A stretch of DNA of 64,000 nucleotides, from contig NZ_JAXAFK010000001.1 in the NCBI RefSeq assembly GCF_033898505.1, forward strand, positions 2,170,001-2,234,000, read 5' to 3'. The translations under genes were made by a program, and so were the position numbers. The stretch is from Pectobacterium carotovorum. GTDB lineage: Bacteria > Pseudomonadota > Gammaproteobacteria > Enterobacterales > Enterobacteriaceae. Positions 37,116 to 46,700 of this stretch are shown here, piece after piece; within the stretch, counting starts at the first letter, position 1; every line of letters begins with the position of its first letter. Under the pieces are notes generated by a model that saw nothing but the letters and a program-made list of their open reading frames with translations, did not search any database and was not told the origin of the DNA.

Positions 37116-38078
37116 TCAAAATAGGCGGCTCAAATCGTGCGTATATGCTTTCGCCACTTTCTCACCTGAGTTCTTCATTTGCTGGATCATGCTAACCAGC
37201 TTCTGAGCATATTGCGGATCCGTTGCATAACCCGCTTTTTGTAGCGCATGAGCTGCCTGCTCAGCCGTTCCGGCACTCATCACCGCTGAATAACGTGGGT
37301 TGTTGGTGAGCAATTTCACATAGTCACCAATCGCTTCAATATAGGAATCGTACACCCGGAAACTAGCCTTGACCTTCTTGGCCACGCCCTGCTCATACTC
37401 TGTCGTGGTGATCTCCGTTGTCGGCCCATTCCAGCTACTGCCTGCTTTGATACCGAACAGGTTGTGACTAGGGCGCCCATCTTCGGTAGGAATTTCACGC
37501 TGTCCCCAGCCGGACTCAAGTGCCGCCTGAGCAATAATAAGATGGTGAGGTATGCCGCTATGCTGGCTGGCAATCTGAGCGGGCAAGGAAATCTGAGACA
37601 CAAAGTTACTATTGGATAACGGCAAGGCTGAACCCGTAGTGGGCAGTTTAGGCAACGCTTTACGCACCATCTGCTCCACTGCCGCAGTTGGCATGGTTTT
37701 TAGCACATCACCATCGAATGTTAATGGAACAGAAGGAACCGGAGCTTTAGCTGCTGTTGCATCGGGAGATTGTCGGGTTAATTGCTCAACCATGACATCC
37801 GCAAGCCCCAATCCCTTGCCCTTCGTTGAGATCTCCTGGGCAATTTGCTGGTCATACATCGAGGTATACAGACGCGTCTGATCGCTGTTGAAGAGCCCAT
37901 CCTGCGGAATCGCAGAACGCATACTTTTCATCATCAATTGGACAAACACGCCTTCCATTTGTTGCGCAACTGCCCTGATACCCTCTTTACTTTGAGGATT
38001 ACCTGAAACTTCACGTTTCAGCGTATTCAGGGACTGCGCATCATAGGCCGCATTATTCAGCGTCTGTATATCACTCAT
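37116..38078 (-). CDS. flgJ: Rod cap and peptidoglycan hydrolase FlgJ
   Basis: FlgJ caps the growing rod and cuts peptidoglycan to let it through. Residues 1-100 form the rod-cap domain (AQQMEGVFVQLMMKSMR), and about 160-310 a glucosaminidase domain with the likely catalytic Glu188 in QAALESGWGQ. The 320 residues match E. coli (313). It overlaps flgI by one base. Confidence 0.96.
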   Translation of the reverse strand: MSDIQTLNNAAYDAQSLNTLKREVSGNPQSKEGIRAVAQQMEGVFVQLMMKSMRSAIPQDGLFNSDQTRLYTSMYDQQIAQEISTKGKGLGLADVMVEQLTRQSPDATAAKAPVPSVPLTFDGDVLKTMPTAAVEQMVRKALPKLPTTGSALPLSNSNFVSQISLPAQIASQHSGIPHHLIIAQAALESGWGQREIPTEDGRPSHNLFGIKAGSSWNGPTTEITTTEYEQGVAKKVKASFRVYDSYIEAIGDYVKLLTNNPRYSAVMSAGTAEQAAHALQKAGYATDPQYAQKLVSMIQQMKNSGEKVAKAYTHDLSRLF

Positions 38079-39187
38079 TAGATAATTTCCAGTTTGGCAC
38101 GCAAGCAGCCAGCGCTTTGCATCGCCTGCAGAATAGACATCAGCTCCATCGGCGTCGCGCCCAGAGAGTTCAGTGCACGCACGACATTGTTGAGGTTGGC
38201 GCTGGAATTGACTTGCTGTAAAGAACCGCCGGCTTGCTGTACCGAGATCTGTGTTTGAGGCGTTACCACCGTCTGACCGCCACCAAATGGTGTATTAGGC
38301 TGGCTAACATTAGCTTGCTGGTTGATCGTCACAGAAAGGTTGCCCTGAGCGATAGCACAGCTATCCAGCGTGACATCGCGGTTCATCACAACAGATCCGG
38401 TACGGGAGTTGATGATAACCTTGGCGTCCTGGATACCAACATTAACGTCAATATTCTGTATATCGGCCAGAAAGCGAACCTGAGAGCTGTTACCATGCGG
38501 GGCAAGGACCTGAATAGTCCGAGAATCCAACGGGCTCGCGGTACCACCGTATCCAGAGCGATTTATCGCATCACTCACCTTCTGCGCCATCGAAAAATCG
38601 TCGTTCTTCAACTGCAGCATGATGGTATTCGATGTGCCAAACGTGCTTGGCAACTCTCTCTCGATAACCGCACCATTACTGATTCGACCGCCGGCAAGCT
38701 GGTTAACCTGAACACTGCTTCCGCCAGCGGATGCGCCCGCACCGCCGACCAATACGTTACCTTGAGCAAGGGCATAGACCTGATTATCGACCCCTTTCAA
38801 TGGGGTCATTAACAGTGTCCCGCCACGCAGGCTCTTCGCGTTCCCGAGTGAAGACACAACAACATCAATATTTTGGCCAGCTCTGCCGAAAGGCGGAAGT
38901 TCCGCCGTGACCATCACCGCAGCAACGTTTTTCAGTTGCATGTTGGTTCCGGCCGGCACGGTAATCCCTAACTGGGAAAGCATGTTAGTTAAGCTTTGTG
39001 TGGTAAACGGCGTCTGCATGGTCTGGTCACCAGAACCATCCAAACCAACAACTAAACCGTAACCAATCAACGCATTACCACGTACGCCCTGGATGTTTAC
39101 CAGATCGCGAATTCTCTCTGCCGACGCGGGAGCAATATTTAGCGTCAGTAACGTCAGCAGTACAGTGAAAAATGATGCAATCCGCAT
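38078..39187 (-). CDS. flgI: Flagellar P-ring protein FlgI
   Basis: FlgI forms the periplasmic P ring around the rod. I start at the ATG at 39187 (369 residues) because it opens a clear signal peptide ([14 protein letters not shown], cleavage near APASA/E), has AGAGG upstream and follows flgH by 16 bp. A longer open frame to 39334 runs through flgH and is not real. The mature part begins [15 protein letters not shown], strongly conserved. Confidence 0.96.
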   Translation of the reverse strand: MRIASFFTVLLTLLTLNIAPASAERIRDLVNIQGVRGNALIGYGLVVGLDGSGDQTMQTPFTTQSLTNMLSQLGITVPAGTNMQLKNVAAVMVTAELPPFGRAGQNIDVVVSSLGNAKSLRGGTLLMTPLKGVDNQVYALAQGNVLVGGAGASAGGSSVQVNQLAGGRISNGAVIERELPSTFGTSNTIMLQLKNDDFSMAQKVSDAINRSGYGGTASPLDSRTIQVLAPHGNSSQVRFLADIQNIDVNVGIQDAKVIINSRTGSVVMNRDVTLDSCAIAQGNLSVTINQQANVSQPNTPFGGGQTVVTPQTQISVQQAGGSLQQVNSSANLNNVVRALNSLGATPMELMSILQAMQSAGCLRAKLEII

Positions 39188-39203
39188 GGCAGGCCTCTTA
39201 AGC

Positions 39204-39923
39204 TTAGAACGGAGAAACATTGAGGAAGAACCGCTGTAACCAGCCCATGTTTTGCGCTTCGTTAATATAGCCATTGCCGACATATTCAATACGCGCGTCC
39301 GCAACCTGGGTTGATGGCACCGAGTTGTTACCACTAATGGTTCTCGGATTAACTACCCCAGAGAAACGGATAAACTCTGTTCCCTGATTAATGGCAATTT
39401 GTTTTTCGCCAACAACCTGTAGGTTACCATTGGCCAGCACTTGCCCCACCGTGACCGTGATGGTGCCACTGAATGTGTTATTGGCGTTAGCGCCACCTTT
39501 CCCGGTGAAATCATTCGTCCCAGTAGCATTCAATGCCGCACGATTATTGCCTAACGGCCCCTCAAGGTACCGTGGTGTTGTCGCCACACCAAACGTCGAG
39601 GCGCCATTACGAGCAGCATTAGCAGATGAACTTTTACTGGCGCTGACATTCTCCTGCAACACGATCGTCAGTGTGTCGCCAATATTACGTGGGCGACGAT
39701 CCTCAAACATCGGCTGGTAGCCATAATTCATCGGCTGCACAGTCTGGAAAATAGAACCATTGGGGCCCGCCAACACTGGCGATGCAGGCTGGGCAGTTGT
39801 AGGCCCAGTGACAACTTTATCATGCGGAATATAGGCGCAACCGTTAAGTGCTAACATCGCGATCAATGCCAACAGACGGGGTCGGCGGAGTGGTTTGATA
39901 ACCGACTTTGCATTTATTATCAC
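39204..39923 (-). CDS. flgH: Flagellar L-ring lipoprotein FlgH
   Basis: FlgH forms the outer-membrane L ring. It carries a lipobox LNGC with the lipidated Cys at about residue 29 after a hydrophobic segment, then the conserved INYGYQP-like stretch (here [19 protein letters not shown]) and the C-terminal [19 protein letters not shown]. The start is a GTG at 39923 with AAGG about 10 bases upstream; no in-frame ATG is better. 239 residues. Confidence 0.94.
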   Translation of the reverse strand: MIINAKSVIKPLRRPRLLALIAMLALNGCAYIPHDKVVTGPTTAQPASPVLAGPNGSIFQTVQPMNYGYQPMFEDRRPRNIGDTLTIVLQENVSASKSSSANAARNGASTFGVATTPRYLEGPLGNNRAALNATGTNDFTGKGGANANNTFSGTITVTVGQVLANGNLQVVGEKQIAINQGTEFIRFSGVVNPRTISGNNSVPSTQVADARIEYVGNGYINEAQNMGWLQRFFLNVSPF

Positions 39924-40097
39924 TGCGGATATCGCCTTAAATTAATCTATTTCACATATTCACGGGGTAAATCAAAACCATATTTGCCCACTCACCGGGT
40001 GCTTATGGCCATCATTACCCCGTTAAACACTGTCTACATTGCTAACATCAGGCTACCAGAGCACCCGCCCTCGTTCCTGAAAATAGCGGGTTACTCA

Positions 40098-40880
40098 TTA
40101 CAGCTGGGTCAATTTCTGCAACATTTGGTCAGAAGAAGAAATTGCTTTACTGTTGATTTCATAAGCACGCTGCGTCTGAATCATCGATACCAATTCCTCA
40201 GCCACGTTGACGTTGGAGGTTTCGACATATTTCTGATACAGCAAGCCTGCGCCATTCAAACCTGGGTTTGTTTCATTCGGCGCACCAGAGCTCGCGGTTT
40301 CCAGATACAGGTTCTCACCTATGCTCTCAAGGCCGCTGTCGTTAATAAAGGTTGTCAGCGTCAGCTGACCAATCTGGTTTGTTGCCGCCTGTCCTTGTAC
40401 TTTAACGCTGACAATACCGTCACGGCCGATGTTCAGTTCTGTCGCATTCGCCGGAACGGTAATAGCGGGCTGAACCTGATAACCGCTGGACGTCACTAAC
40501 TGACCGTTACCGTCAAGCTGGAAAGCACCATCACGCGTATAAGCCGTTGTACCGTCAGGCAACTGAACCTGAAAGAAACCCTGCCCTTTAATGGCAACGT
40601 CTTTAGAGTTACCGGTTTCGGAAAACGTCCCTTGAGTATGAATACGCTCCGTTGATACCGGACGAACACCGGTACCTAACTGCAAGCCGGACGGTAGCAT
40701 CGTTTGTTCTGAAGACTGAGCGCCGGGCTGACGAACTGTTTGATACATCAAGTCTTCAAATACCGCACGCTGACGCTTGAAACCATTGGTGCTGACGTTT
40801 GCCAAGTTATTGGAAATAACGTCCATATTGGTTTGCTGAGCATTCAAGCCGGTTTTTGCAATCCACAAAGAACGGATCAT
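40098..40880 (-). CDS. flgG: Distal rod protein FlgG
   Basis: FlgG builds the distal rod. The 260 residues equal E. coli FlgG in length and begin [20 protein letters not shown], with the rod/hook-family N-terminal [14 protein letters not shown] and C-terminal [18 protein letters not shown]. It is followed by a 174-bp gap before flgH, longer than elsewhere in this operon, in which I saw no gene. Confidence 0.97.
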   Translation of the reverse strand: MIRSLWIAKTGLNAQQTNMDVISNNLANVSTNGFKRQRAVFEDLMYQTVRQPGAQSSEQTMLPSGLQLGTGVRPVSTERIHTQGTFSETGNSKDVAIKGQGFFQVQLPDGTTAYTRDGAFQLDGNGQLVTSSGYQVQPAITVPANATELNIGRDGIVSVKVQGQAATNQIGQLTLTTFINDSGLESIGENLYLETASSGAPNETNPGLNGAGLLYQKYVETSNVNVAEELVSMIQTQRAYEINSKAISSSDQMLQKLTQL

Positions 40881-40907
40881 TTATTCACTCCTGTGCGCAC
40901 TCGGCGC

Positions 40908-41663
40908 TTAACCCATTGCTAATATCTGATTAGCGCGTTGTGCATTATCGTCGACGCTGCTAATGACTTTCATCTGCATTTCAAAGCGGCGAGCATTGGC
41001 AATCATATCGACCATAGTATCGACCGTGTTCACATTACTGCCCTCAATCACTCCCGGCATAATACGCACGGTGGGATCGTTTTGCAGAACATTACCACGT
41101 TGTTGCTGAGCCTGTTGCGTTAAGCGGAATAAACCGTCATCAGACCGCTCAACTTCTTGTCCCGTAGCCTTAACGAGCTTCAAACGCCCCAACTGGGCAA
41201 TCGTATTCGGTGGATCCCCAGGGTTAAGAGCAGAAATCGTACCGTCTGGAGAAATACTTATCTGGGCCTGCGGCGGCACGTCAATCGGTCCACCGTCGCC
41301 CATCACTACACGCCCCTGGATAGTTAACTGCCCATCAGCGTTGATCTCCATATTACCATTACGGGTGTACGCCTCACCGCCGTTAGCCGTTTGTACTGCC
41401 AGCCAACTCTCTTTTGGTAAGGCGACATCCATTGCACGGCCGGTATAATTCATCACGCCTTCGGTCATATCAGCACCAGGCGTTGAAGCAACAACCAGCG
41501 TACGGGTAGGCAATGTCAGCCCATTGACCGGTACAGCACGCAGTGCTGAGAGCTGTGCCCGGAACCCCGGCGTTGAGGCGTTCGCCAAGTTGTTCGCAGT
41601 AATCGCCTGCTTTTCCAATGACTGGCTCGCGCCACCCATTGCCGTATAAATCGCGTGATCCAT
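40908..41663 (-). CDS. flgF: Proximal rod protein FlgF
   Basis: FlgF is a proximal rod subunit. The 251 residues begin MDHAIYTAMGGASQSLEKQ, with ANNLANASTPGFRAQ near the N-terminus and GSNVNTVDTMVDMIANARRFEMQ near the C-terminus (split motif). It lies 21 bp after flgE and 27 bp before flgG in the flgBCDEFGHIJ operon. Confidence 0.97.
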   Translation of the reverse strand: MDHAIYTAMGGASQSLEKQAITANNLANASTPGFRAQLSALRAVPVNGLTLPTRTLVVASTPGADMTEGVMNYTGRAMDVALPKESWLAVQTANGGEAYTRNGNMEINADGQLTIQGRVVMGDGGPIDVPPQAQISISPDGTISALNPGDPPNTIAQLGRLKLVKATGQEVERSDDGLFRLTQQAQQQRGNVLQNDPTVRIMPGVIEGSNVNTVDTMVDMIANARRFEMQMKVISSVDDNAQRANQILAMG

Positions 41664-41684
41664 GCAATGTCCCCGTTAGGATAA

Positions 41685-42887
41685 TTAACGCAGGCTAACC
41701 AGCGTTTGCAGAATGGAATCCTGCGTTTTGATGGTTTGCGCATTCGACTGGTAGTTACGCTGCGCAACAATCATGTTGACCAGCTCTTTACTCAGATCAA
41801 CGTTCGAACTTTCGGTGGATTTGCCGATCAGCTTACCCAGGCTCCCAGAACCTGCCAGACCAACCACCGCCTGACCAGAACTCGCGGTTTCAGACCAGGC
41901 GTTATCACCTTCAGGTGACAAACCTTCTGGGTTGGCAAAGCTAGCCAGCAGGATCTGACCCAGCGCCTGTTTCTGACCGTTGCTATAGCTACCTTCGATC
42001 GTGCCATCATCATTGATCGCAAAACCAGTCAGCGATCCTGGAGCAAAACCGTTCTGGGTTGGGCTCTTATAGCTATATTCGGTATTTTGCTGCACGCTGC
42101 CAGTCAAATTAAGCGTAAACGCTCCATTTGCCGCACCGTTGGTCCCTGTGAGGTTGATGTTGAAAGGCGTATGCCCCGTTAACGCACCATTAGCAGCAAA
42201 GTTCAATGTTCCTGCGTTCTGATAAGTAGCAGGACTAACAGAGTCATCCTTGGCATAGGTTTGCCAGGTATTATTCGCCGTTTTGACAAAGTACAGCGTA
42301 AAGTTGTGCACGTTACCCTGACTGTCATAGGTTGTCAGCGCAGTCTTACTATTATACGTACCTTCAGCACCAGGCGTTGTGGCCCAGGCGCTCGTTGGAA
42401 CCGAATCTGAAGATTTCAGGTTAGCAACAATTGACGCCGTTGTTGTTTGGCTCGCCAGCATGTCACCATTAGGAACCGTCAGCGGTACTGGGTCAGCACC
42501 CGTTTGAACAACTGGAGGTGTCCCCGCAACCGGGTAACCCGTCAGTTGCATACCTTGTGCGTTAACAATATTACGCCCGTTCAGCATAAACTGACCATTA
42601 CGGCTGTAATAGATGGAACCATTGCTATCTTGCAGACGGTAAAAACCACCGCCGCTAATCGCGATATCCAGGTCTCGTGAAGAGGAGGTGACGGTACCAT
42701 TACCGAAATCCTGCAATACCGATGCAACCTTCACACCCATACCCACTTTAGAACCTGCAAACATATCGGCAAATGTGACAGTACCGGATTTAAAACCCAC
42801 TGTTGCTGAGTTAGCGATGTTATTACCGATAACATCCAGGTTATTAGATGCCGCGTTTAAGCCACTGACCGCCTGAGAAAAACCCAT
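41685..42887 (-). CDS. flgE: Flagellar hook protein FlgE
   Basis: FlgE is the hook subunit, assembled under the FlgD cap to a length set by FliK. The 400 residues (E. coli 402) begin MGFSQAVSGLNAASNNLDVI, include SATVGFKSGTVTFADMFAG and end with ELVNMIVAQRNYQSNAQTIK followed by the final helix. It lies 75 bp after flgD. Confidence 0.97.
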   Translation of the reverse strand: MGFSQAVSGLNAASNNLDVIGNNIANSATVGFKSGTVTFADMFAGSKVGMGVKVASVLQDFGNGTVTSSSRDLDIAISGGGFYRLQDSNGSIYYSRNGQFMLNGRNIVNAQGMQLTGYPVAGTPPVVQTGADPVPLTVPNGDMLASQTTTASIVANLKSSDSVPTSAWATTPGAEGTYNSKTALTTYDSQGNVHNFTLYFVKTANNTWQTYAKDDSVSPATYQNAGTLNFAANGALTGHTPFNINLTGTNGAANGAFTLNLTGSVQQNTEYSYKSPTQNGFAPGSLTGFAINDDGTIEGSYSNGQKQALGQILLASFANPEGLSPEGDNAWSETASSGQAVVGLAGSGSLGKLIGKSTESSNVDLSKELVNMIVAQRNYQSNAQTIKTQDSILQTLVSLR

Positions 42888-42962
42888 GTCGTTCTCCAGA
42901 TAAATTGATTAAGTCATATTCCAGGTAGTGCGTTTCACTGGAATAATGTGAAATTTATAGCG

Positions 42963-43643
42963 TTACAGAATCTGCCTGACGTCGTCCATAGTGGCTCTGC
43001 CACGCAGTCCTAAATCCAGCAATGCACCGCTCTCGCCGCGAACGACACTATTTACCACCGCATAGCTCAATGGCTGAACAACTTGCTGTGCGCCGCCCGT
43101 ACTGGCAGCGACAGTGAAGGTATAGGCCCCATCAGGCGCAACCGTGCCATCAGAAAGTTTACTATCCCAGTTAAATGAGTGAACACCAGCCGAAAGCGTC
43201 CCCAGTTCGATCGTACGAACGGCTTTACCTGTCGCATCATTAATGGTGACGGTAACCACTTCTGCGGCTTTCTCCAGTTCCACACCAAAGGGTGTACTGG
43301 TTTCTTTACCCACGAGAATGTCTTTTCCAGGGATCATGACACTGTGGCCAATCAGCGTTGTTGCCTGCATGGATTGGTTGTTATTGATCTGACCGGAAAT
43401 AGAACCCAGTGTGGTATTCAATTTTTCAATACCGCTCACCGTATTGAGCTGAGCAAGCTGGCTGACAAGCTGATCGTTGCTCATCGGGTTCGTCGGGTCC
43501 TGATTCTTCAACTGCGCAACCAGAAGGGTCAGAAACTGATTCTGTAGGTCAGCAGCACTGCTAGTACCGCCTACAGATGAGGTAGTACTCGATGTGCTCT
43601 GTGTTCTCGTTGCCGAGGAAGTATCATTAATGGTTACAGACAT
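42963..43643 (-). CDS. flgD: Hook cap protein FlgD
   Basis: FlgD is the scaffold that caps the growing hook. The 226 residues have a Ser/Thr-rich N-terminus, the conserved QFLTLLVAQLKNQDPTNPM block and a FlgD Ig-like domain (AVRTIELGTLSAGVHSFNWD). It lies 15 bp after flgC. Confidence 0.96.
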   Translation of the reverse strand: MSVTINDTSSATRTQSTSSTTSSVGGTSSAADLQNQFLTLLVAQLKNQDPTNPMSNDQLVSQLAQLNTVSGIEKLNTTLGSISGQINNNQSMQATTLIGHSVMIPGKDILVGKETSTPFGVELEKAAEVVTVTINDATGKAVRTIELGTLSAGVHSFNWDSKLSDGTVAPDGAYTFTVAASTGGAQQVVQPLSYAVVNSVVRGESGALLDLGLRGRATMDDVRQIL

Positions 43644-43658
43644 TATTTCGTCTCCCGA

Positions 43659-44063
43659 TTATTGCCCGATCGTTAACGTCTTCAGCATCATCGATTTTGT
43701 CGTATTCAAGACTTCGACGTTTGCCTGATAGCTGCGTGATGCAGAAATGGTATTTACCATCTCAGCCACTGGGTCAACATTCGGCATGCGAACGTATCCC
43801 TGTCCATCAGCCAGCGGGTTGCCCGGTTCGTAAACCAGACGTGCAGGTGATGGGTCTTCAATAACATTAGCCACGCGCACACCACCAGTTGACTGGCCCG
43901 GGGCCGCATTCACTTCGAATACAACCTGTTTGGCGCGATAAGGTTCGCCATCAGGGCCCGTGACGCTGTCTGCGTTTGCCAGGTTACTGGCGCTCACATT
44001 CAGACGCTGAGATTGCGCAGAAAGCGCTGAGCCTGAAATTTCGAATATATTTAATAACGACAT
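43659..44063 (-). CDS. flgC: Proximal rod protein FlgC
   Basis: FlgC is a 134-residue proximal rod subunit. It begins [20 protein letters not shown], has the [20 protein letters not shown] block and ends in [19 protein letters not shown]. The length equals E. coli FlgC (134). It lies 28 bp after flgB. Confidence 0.97.
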   Translation of the reverse strand: MSLLNIFEISGSALSAQSQRLNVSASNLANADSVTGPDGEPYRAKQVVFEVNAAPGQSTGGVRVANVIEDPSPARLVYEPGNPLADGQGYVRMPNVDPVAEMVNTISASRSYQANVEVLNTTKSMMLKTLTIGQ

Positions 44064-44091
44064 GAATCTTTACCTTCTCATCGCGCTACGA

Positions 44092-44508
44092 TCATGAACC
44101 TGACTGCAAGACCGACATCATGCCTTTAATCTGCCCGCCCAGAACGGTCAGGTTGGTTTGATATTTCAGGCTATTATCGGCAAAATTAGTGCGTTCCCGG
44201 TCCATATCGACCGTATTACCATCCAGTGCAGGCTGATCGGGTACGCGATAGAGCAAATCAAGTTCCGGCGGCTGAAAATTCTGTGCCGGTATATGCCGCA
44301 CAGATGTGGTTTTCAGCGCGATACCCGTACCGTTCACCCGCCCTTGCTCCATCGTTTTACTGAGCTGGCTGGCAAAGTCGATATCCCTGGCCTGATAGCC
44401 TGGCGTATCCGCATTAGCAATATTCGCGGCCAGAATTTCCTGCCGCTGGGCACGCAAGTTCAACGCTTCCTGCTGAAACCGCAATGAGGCGTCTAATTTA
44501 TCAAGCAT
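44092..44508 (-). CDS. flgB: Proximal rod protein FlgB
   Basis: FlgB is the first gene of the flgB-J operon and a proximal rod subunit. The 138 residues begin [17 protein letters not shown], contain [18 protein letters not shown] and end in the helix [19 protein letters not shown]. It is divergent from flgA across 165 bp, which should hold FlhDC-dependent promoters for both. Confidence 0.97.
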   Translation of the reverse strand: MLDKLDASLRFQQEALNLRAQRQEILAANIANADTPGYQARDIDFASQLSKTMEQGRVNGTGIALKTTSVRHIPAQNFQPPELDLLYRVPDQPALDGNTVDMDRERTNFADNSLKYQTNLTVLGGQIKGMMSVLQSGS

Positions 44509-44673
44509 GCTCCCTCCGCAAGTTAGAATTTGGAGTGAGTAGGATAATTCTCATGATGACTATGCCATCGAACGAATAGACACCAAATGCAGCGCTATTT
44601 ATTGCCTTAACCTCACGCTGACATCGTTACACTTAATGCCCGATATAATCAGAACCAGGAGAGCCGAACAGGA

Positions 44674-45342
44674 ATGAAAACAATACATTATTACCTCTAT
44701 CTGACGGCGTCCTGTTTTTTCATCCTGTGTACCCCTGTCAATGCGAACGACCTTCCTGCACAGATCAATCAATTTTTTGCTTCACGCTTTCAGGGAAGCA
44801 CGAATACCGTAAACGTTGTGATAAAATCACCGGAATCACAGTGGCCACAGTGCGAAGTGCCCCAAATCACGTTGCCCGGGAATACGAAAATGTGGGGTAA
44901 TGTCAGCCTGTCCATACGTTGTGGACAGCAGCGCCGCTTCATTCAAACCGAAGTGCAGGTGACAGGGAACTATGTCACCAGTTCACGGCCGATAAACCGT
45001 GGAACAACGCTGACGGAAAAAGACATTCGTTTGACAAAAGGCAGGCTCGATTTATTGCCGTTGCGCCCTATACTGACGTTACAAGGCGCACAGGGCGCAG
45101 TCCTTTTGCGCGATCTCACTCCGGGTCAGGTGATTACCGCGTCCATGATCAGACGCGCCTGGGTCGTCAAGGCCGGTCAGTCGGTGCAGATTATCGCCCA
45201 AGGAGAAGGTTTCACGATTAATGGCGAAGGAAAAGCCATGAACAACGCGGCCGCCGGACAGGCAGTCAGAGTCAGAACGGCAAATGGACAAATAATCAGC
45301 GGAATCACGAACGAAGATGGGATTATTCTGATCTCACAGTAA
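44674..45342 (+). CDS. flgA: P-ring assembly chaperone FlgA
   Basis: FlgA is a periplasmic chaperone that helps FlgI form the P ring. It has a signal peptide (MKTIHYYLYLTASCFFILCT, cleavage near VNA/N), a SAF-type domain (TSSRPINRGTTLTEKDI) and the C-terminal GQSVQIIAQGEGFTINGEGK. 222 residues (E. coli 219). It is divergent from flgB and upstream of flgMN. Confidence 0.95.
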   Translation: MKTIHYYLYLTASCFFILCTPVNANDLPAQINQFFASRFQGSTNTVNVVIKSPESQWPQCEVPQITLPGNTKMWGNVSLSIRCGQQRRFIQTEVQVTGNYVTSSRPINRGTTLTEKDIRLTKGRLDLLPLRPILTLQGAQGAVLLRDLTPGQVITASMIRRAWVVKAGQSVQIIAQGEGFTINGEGKAMNNAAAGQAVRVRTANGQIISGITNEDGIILISQ

Positions 45343-45347
45343 TTAAT

Positions 45348-45374
45348 TAAAGATTTGCTCACGTTTGCCGATGA
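45348..45374 (+). promoter_or_regulatory. Sigma-28 promoter of flgMN
   Basis: TAAAGATT, 11 bp, then GCCGATGA lie just after the flgA stop and about 110 bp before flgM, a well-spaced FliA promoter. It would let sigma-28 raise its own anti-sigma factor, as known in Salmonella. Confidence 0.88.
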
Positions 45375-45484
45375 TAGTTACAGAGTCATTACTGACGACG
45401 TTTTAAAATTGAACACCAATGTGATTGAAAATTCTGTAACACATTGATGATTAACTATTTATCCTCAAATCAGAGGGATGTATT

Positions 45485-45781
45485 ATGAGTATTGATCGCA
45501 CCCAGTCGCTGAAGCCGGTCAGTCAAGTGCAACAACGCGAATCTGGCGATATCGCTAAAACCAAACGCAAACAGGCTGAAGCTCAGTCTGAAGTCAGCGC
45601 AACACAGGTAAAACTGAGCGATGCGCAGGCAAAATTGATGCAGCCAGGTACGCAGGATATCGACATGAACCGCGTTGAAACCCTGAAGCAAGCAATTCGT
45701 GATGGTTCACTGAAAATTGATGCCGGAAAAATCGCGGATGCCTTGCTAAAAGAAACGCAGGATTTTTTAGCAGGTAATTAA
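45485..45781 (+). CDS. flgM: Anti-sigma-28 factor FlgM
   Basis: FlgM binds FliA and blocks late gene expression until it is exported through the finished hook-basal body. The 98 residues begin [19 protein letters not shown] and end with the FliA-binding helical half ([20 protein letters not shown]). The length matches the family (97). It has a sigma-28 promoter upstream and flgN 5 bp downstream. Confidence 0.96.
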   Translation: MSIDRTQSLKPVSQVQQRESGDIAKTKRKQAEAQSEVSATQVKLSDAQAKLMQPGTQDIDMNRVETLKQAIRDGSLKIDAGKIADALLKETQDFLAGN

Positions 45782-45786
45782 TATTT

Positions 45787-46224
45787 ATGGAAAATCTGCA
45801 ATCGATTCTGGAACAGTTGCTGCATAATTTGCGTGAGCTTGATGCTGTCATGTCTGACGAGCAAACGTTACTTTGCGCGGGGCATATTAATAGTATTGCT
45901 CTGCAACAAGTGACAGAGAAGAAAACATCCTTGCTGGCAACGATGCAGCATTTGGAAGCTCGACGTCATGAAGCCGAATCAGCGCTTAATCTACAAGCAC
46001 CTTATGATGGTATTGAAAAGCTGTCTGCTTACTGGCAGCAGGTTCAAGAATTAACCAGACGTTTAAACGATCAGAATAAGCACAATGGTCTTCTGCTGAG
46101 TCGGCATATTGCCTATACCAATGAAGCCATCAATATACTGAAGCCTCGTCATGGTCAAGGACTGTACGGTCCTGATGGTCAGTCGAAAGGGGTAACAGTG
46201 GGCGGCAGAAAAATCACGTTCTAA
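45787..46224 (+). CDS. flgN: Export chaperone FlgN
   Basis: FlgN is the cytoplasmic chaperone for the hook-associated proteins FlgK and FlgL. The 145-residue helical protein begins MENLQSILEQLLHNLRELD and ends LYGPDGQSKGVTVGGRKITF, the expected C-terminal motif region. It is cotranscribed with flgM. Confidence 0.94.
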   Translation: MENLQSILEQLLHNLRELDAVMSDEQTLLCAGHINSIALQQVTEKKTSLLATMQHLEARRHEAESALNLQAPYDGIEKLSAYWQQVQELTRRLNDQNKHNGLLLSRHIAYTNEAINILKPRHGQGLYGPDGQSKGVTVGGRKITF

Positions 46225-46252
46225 AAGTCTCTGCATTTCAGCGGAGACTTTT
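46223..46252. terminator. Bidirectional terminator between flgN and flhE
   Basis: AAAAGTCTC and GAGACTTTT form a stem extended by GC pairs around an ATTTCA loop, with A and T runs on both sides, overlapping the flgN stop codon region. It serves the convergent flgN and flhE transcripts. Confidence 0.8.
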
Positions 46253-46284
46253 CATCATCTAAAACCATTACTTATTTAAATCAA

Positions 46285-46692
46285 CTACTTATAGTTTACC
46301 GCAATATCGATCGTACGAACGCTGAACGTATGGTTAATACGCCCATTCCCTGCAATATAGTAGACAAAACGAAACTCATTGTTAGCCGCCAGTCCCTCAA
46401 ATGCCTGAGTCTGTCCGTCACCACTTCCGCCTAAATCAACACAGCGCTGCGGCGTTTGTGAACAAAGTTTAACCGCAAGCCCTGTCGGTATCTCTGAATC
46501 AATAAGATGCCGCCAATATATTGTCGTAATGGTTTCTTCTGGCTTAATGGCTATGTTCGGAGAAAAAGCTGACGTCGTCACCATTTCACCACGGTAATCC
46601 AGTTTTATTCCGGCCATACTTCCGTTCCAACTGCCAGGCGTCGCCATAGCACAGAACGGAAGTGCCAGCACAGCGACAGACAGAAAGCGCAT
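46285..46692 (-). CDS. flhE: Flagellar accessory protein FlhE
   Basis: FlhE is a periplasmic protein encoded after flhA in enterobacteria; it is thought to limit proton leak through the export gate. I start at the ATG at 46692 (135 residues), which opens a signal peptide (MRFLSVAVLALPFCAMA) and has GAGG six bases upstream. An in-frame GTG at 46704 overlaps the flhA stop. Conserved features include the Cys pair KLCSQTPQRC. Confidence 0.92.
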   Translation of the reverse strand: MRFLSVAVLALPFCAMATPGSWNGSMAGIKLDYRGEMVTTSAFSPNIAIKPEETITTIYWRHLIDSEIPTGLAVKLCSQTPQRCVDLGGSGDGQTQAFEGLAANNEFRFVYYIAGNGRINHTFSVRTIDIAVNYK

Positions 46693-46700
46693 CACCGTCC

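Noticed and set aside
39188..39334. Longer flgI open frame reaching into flgH
   Set aside because: It overlaps flgH coding sequence and places the signal peptide internally; the ATG at 39187 has a good ribosome site.
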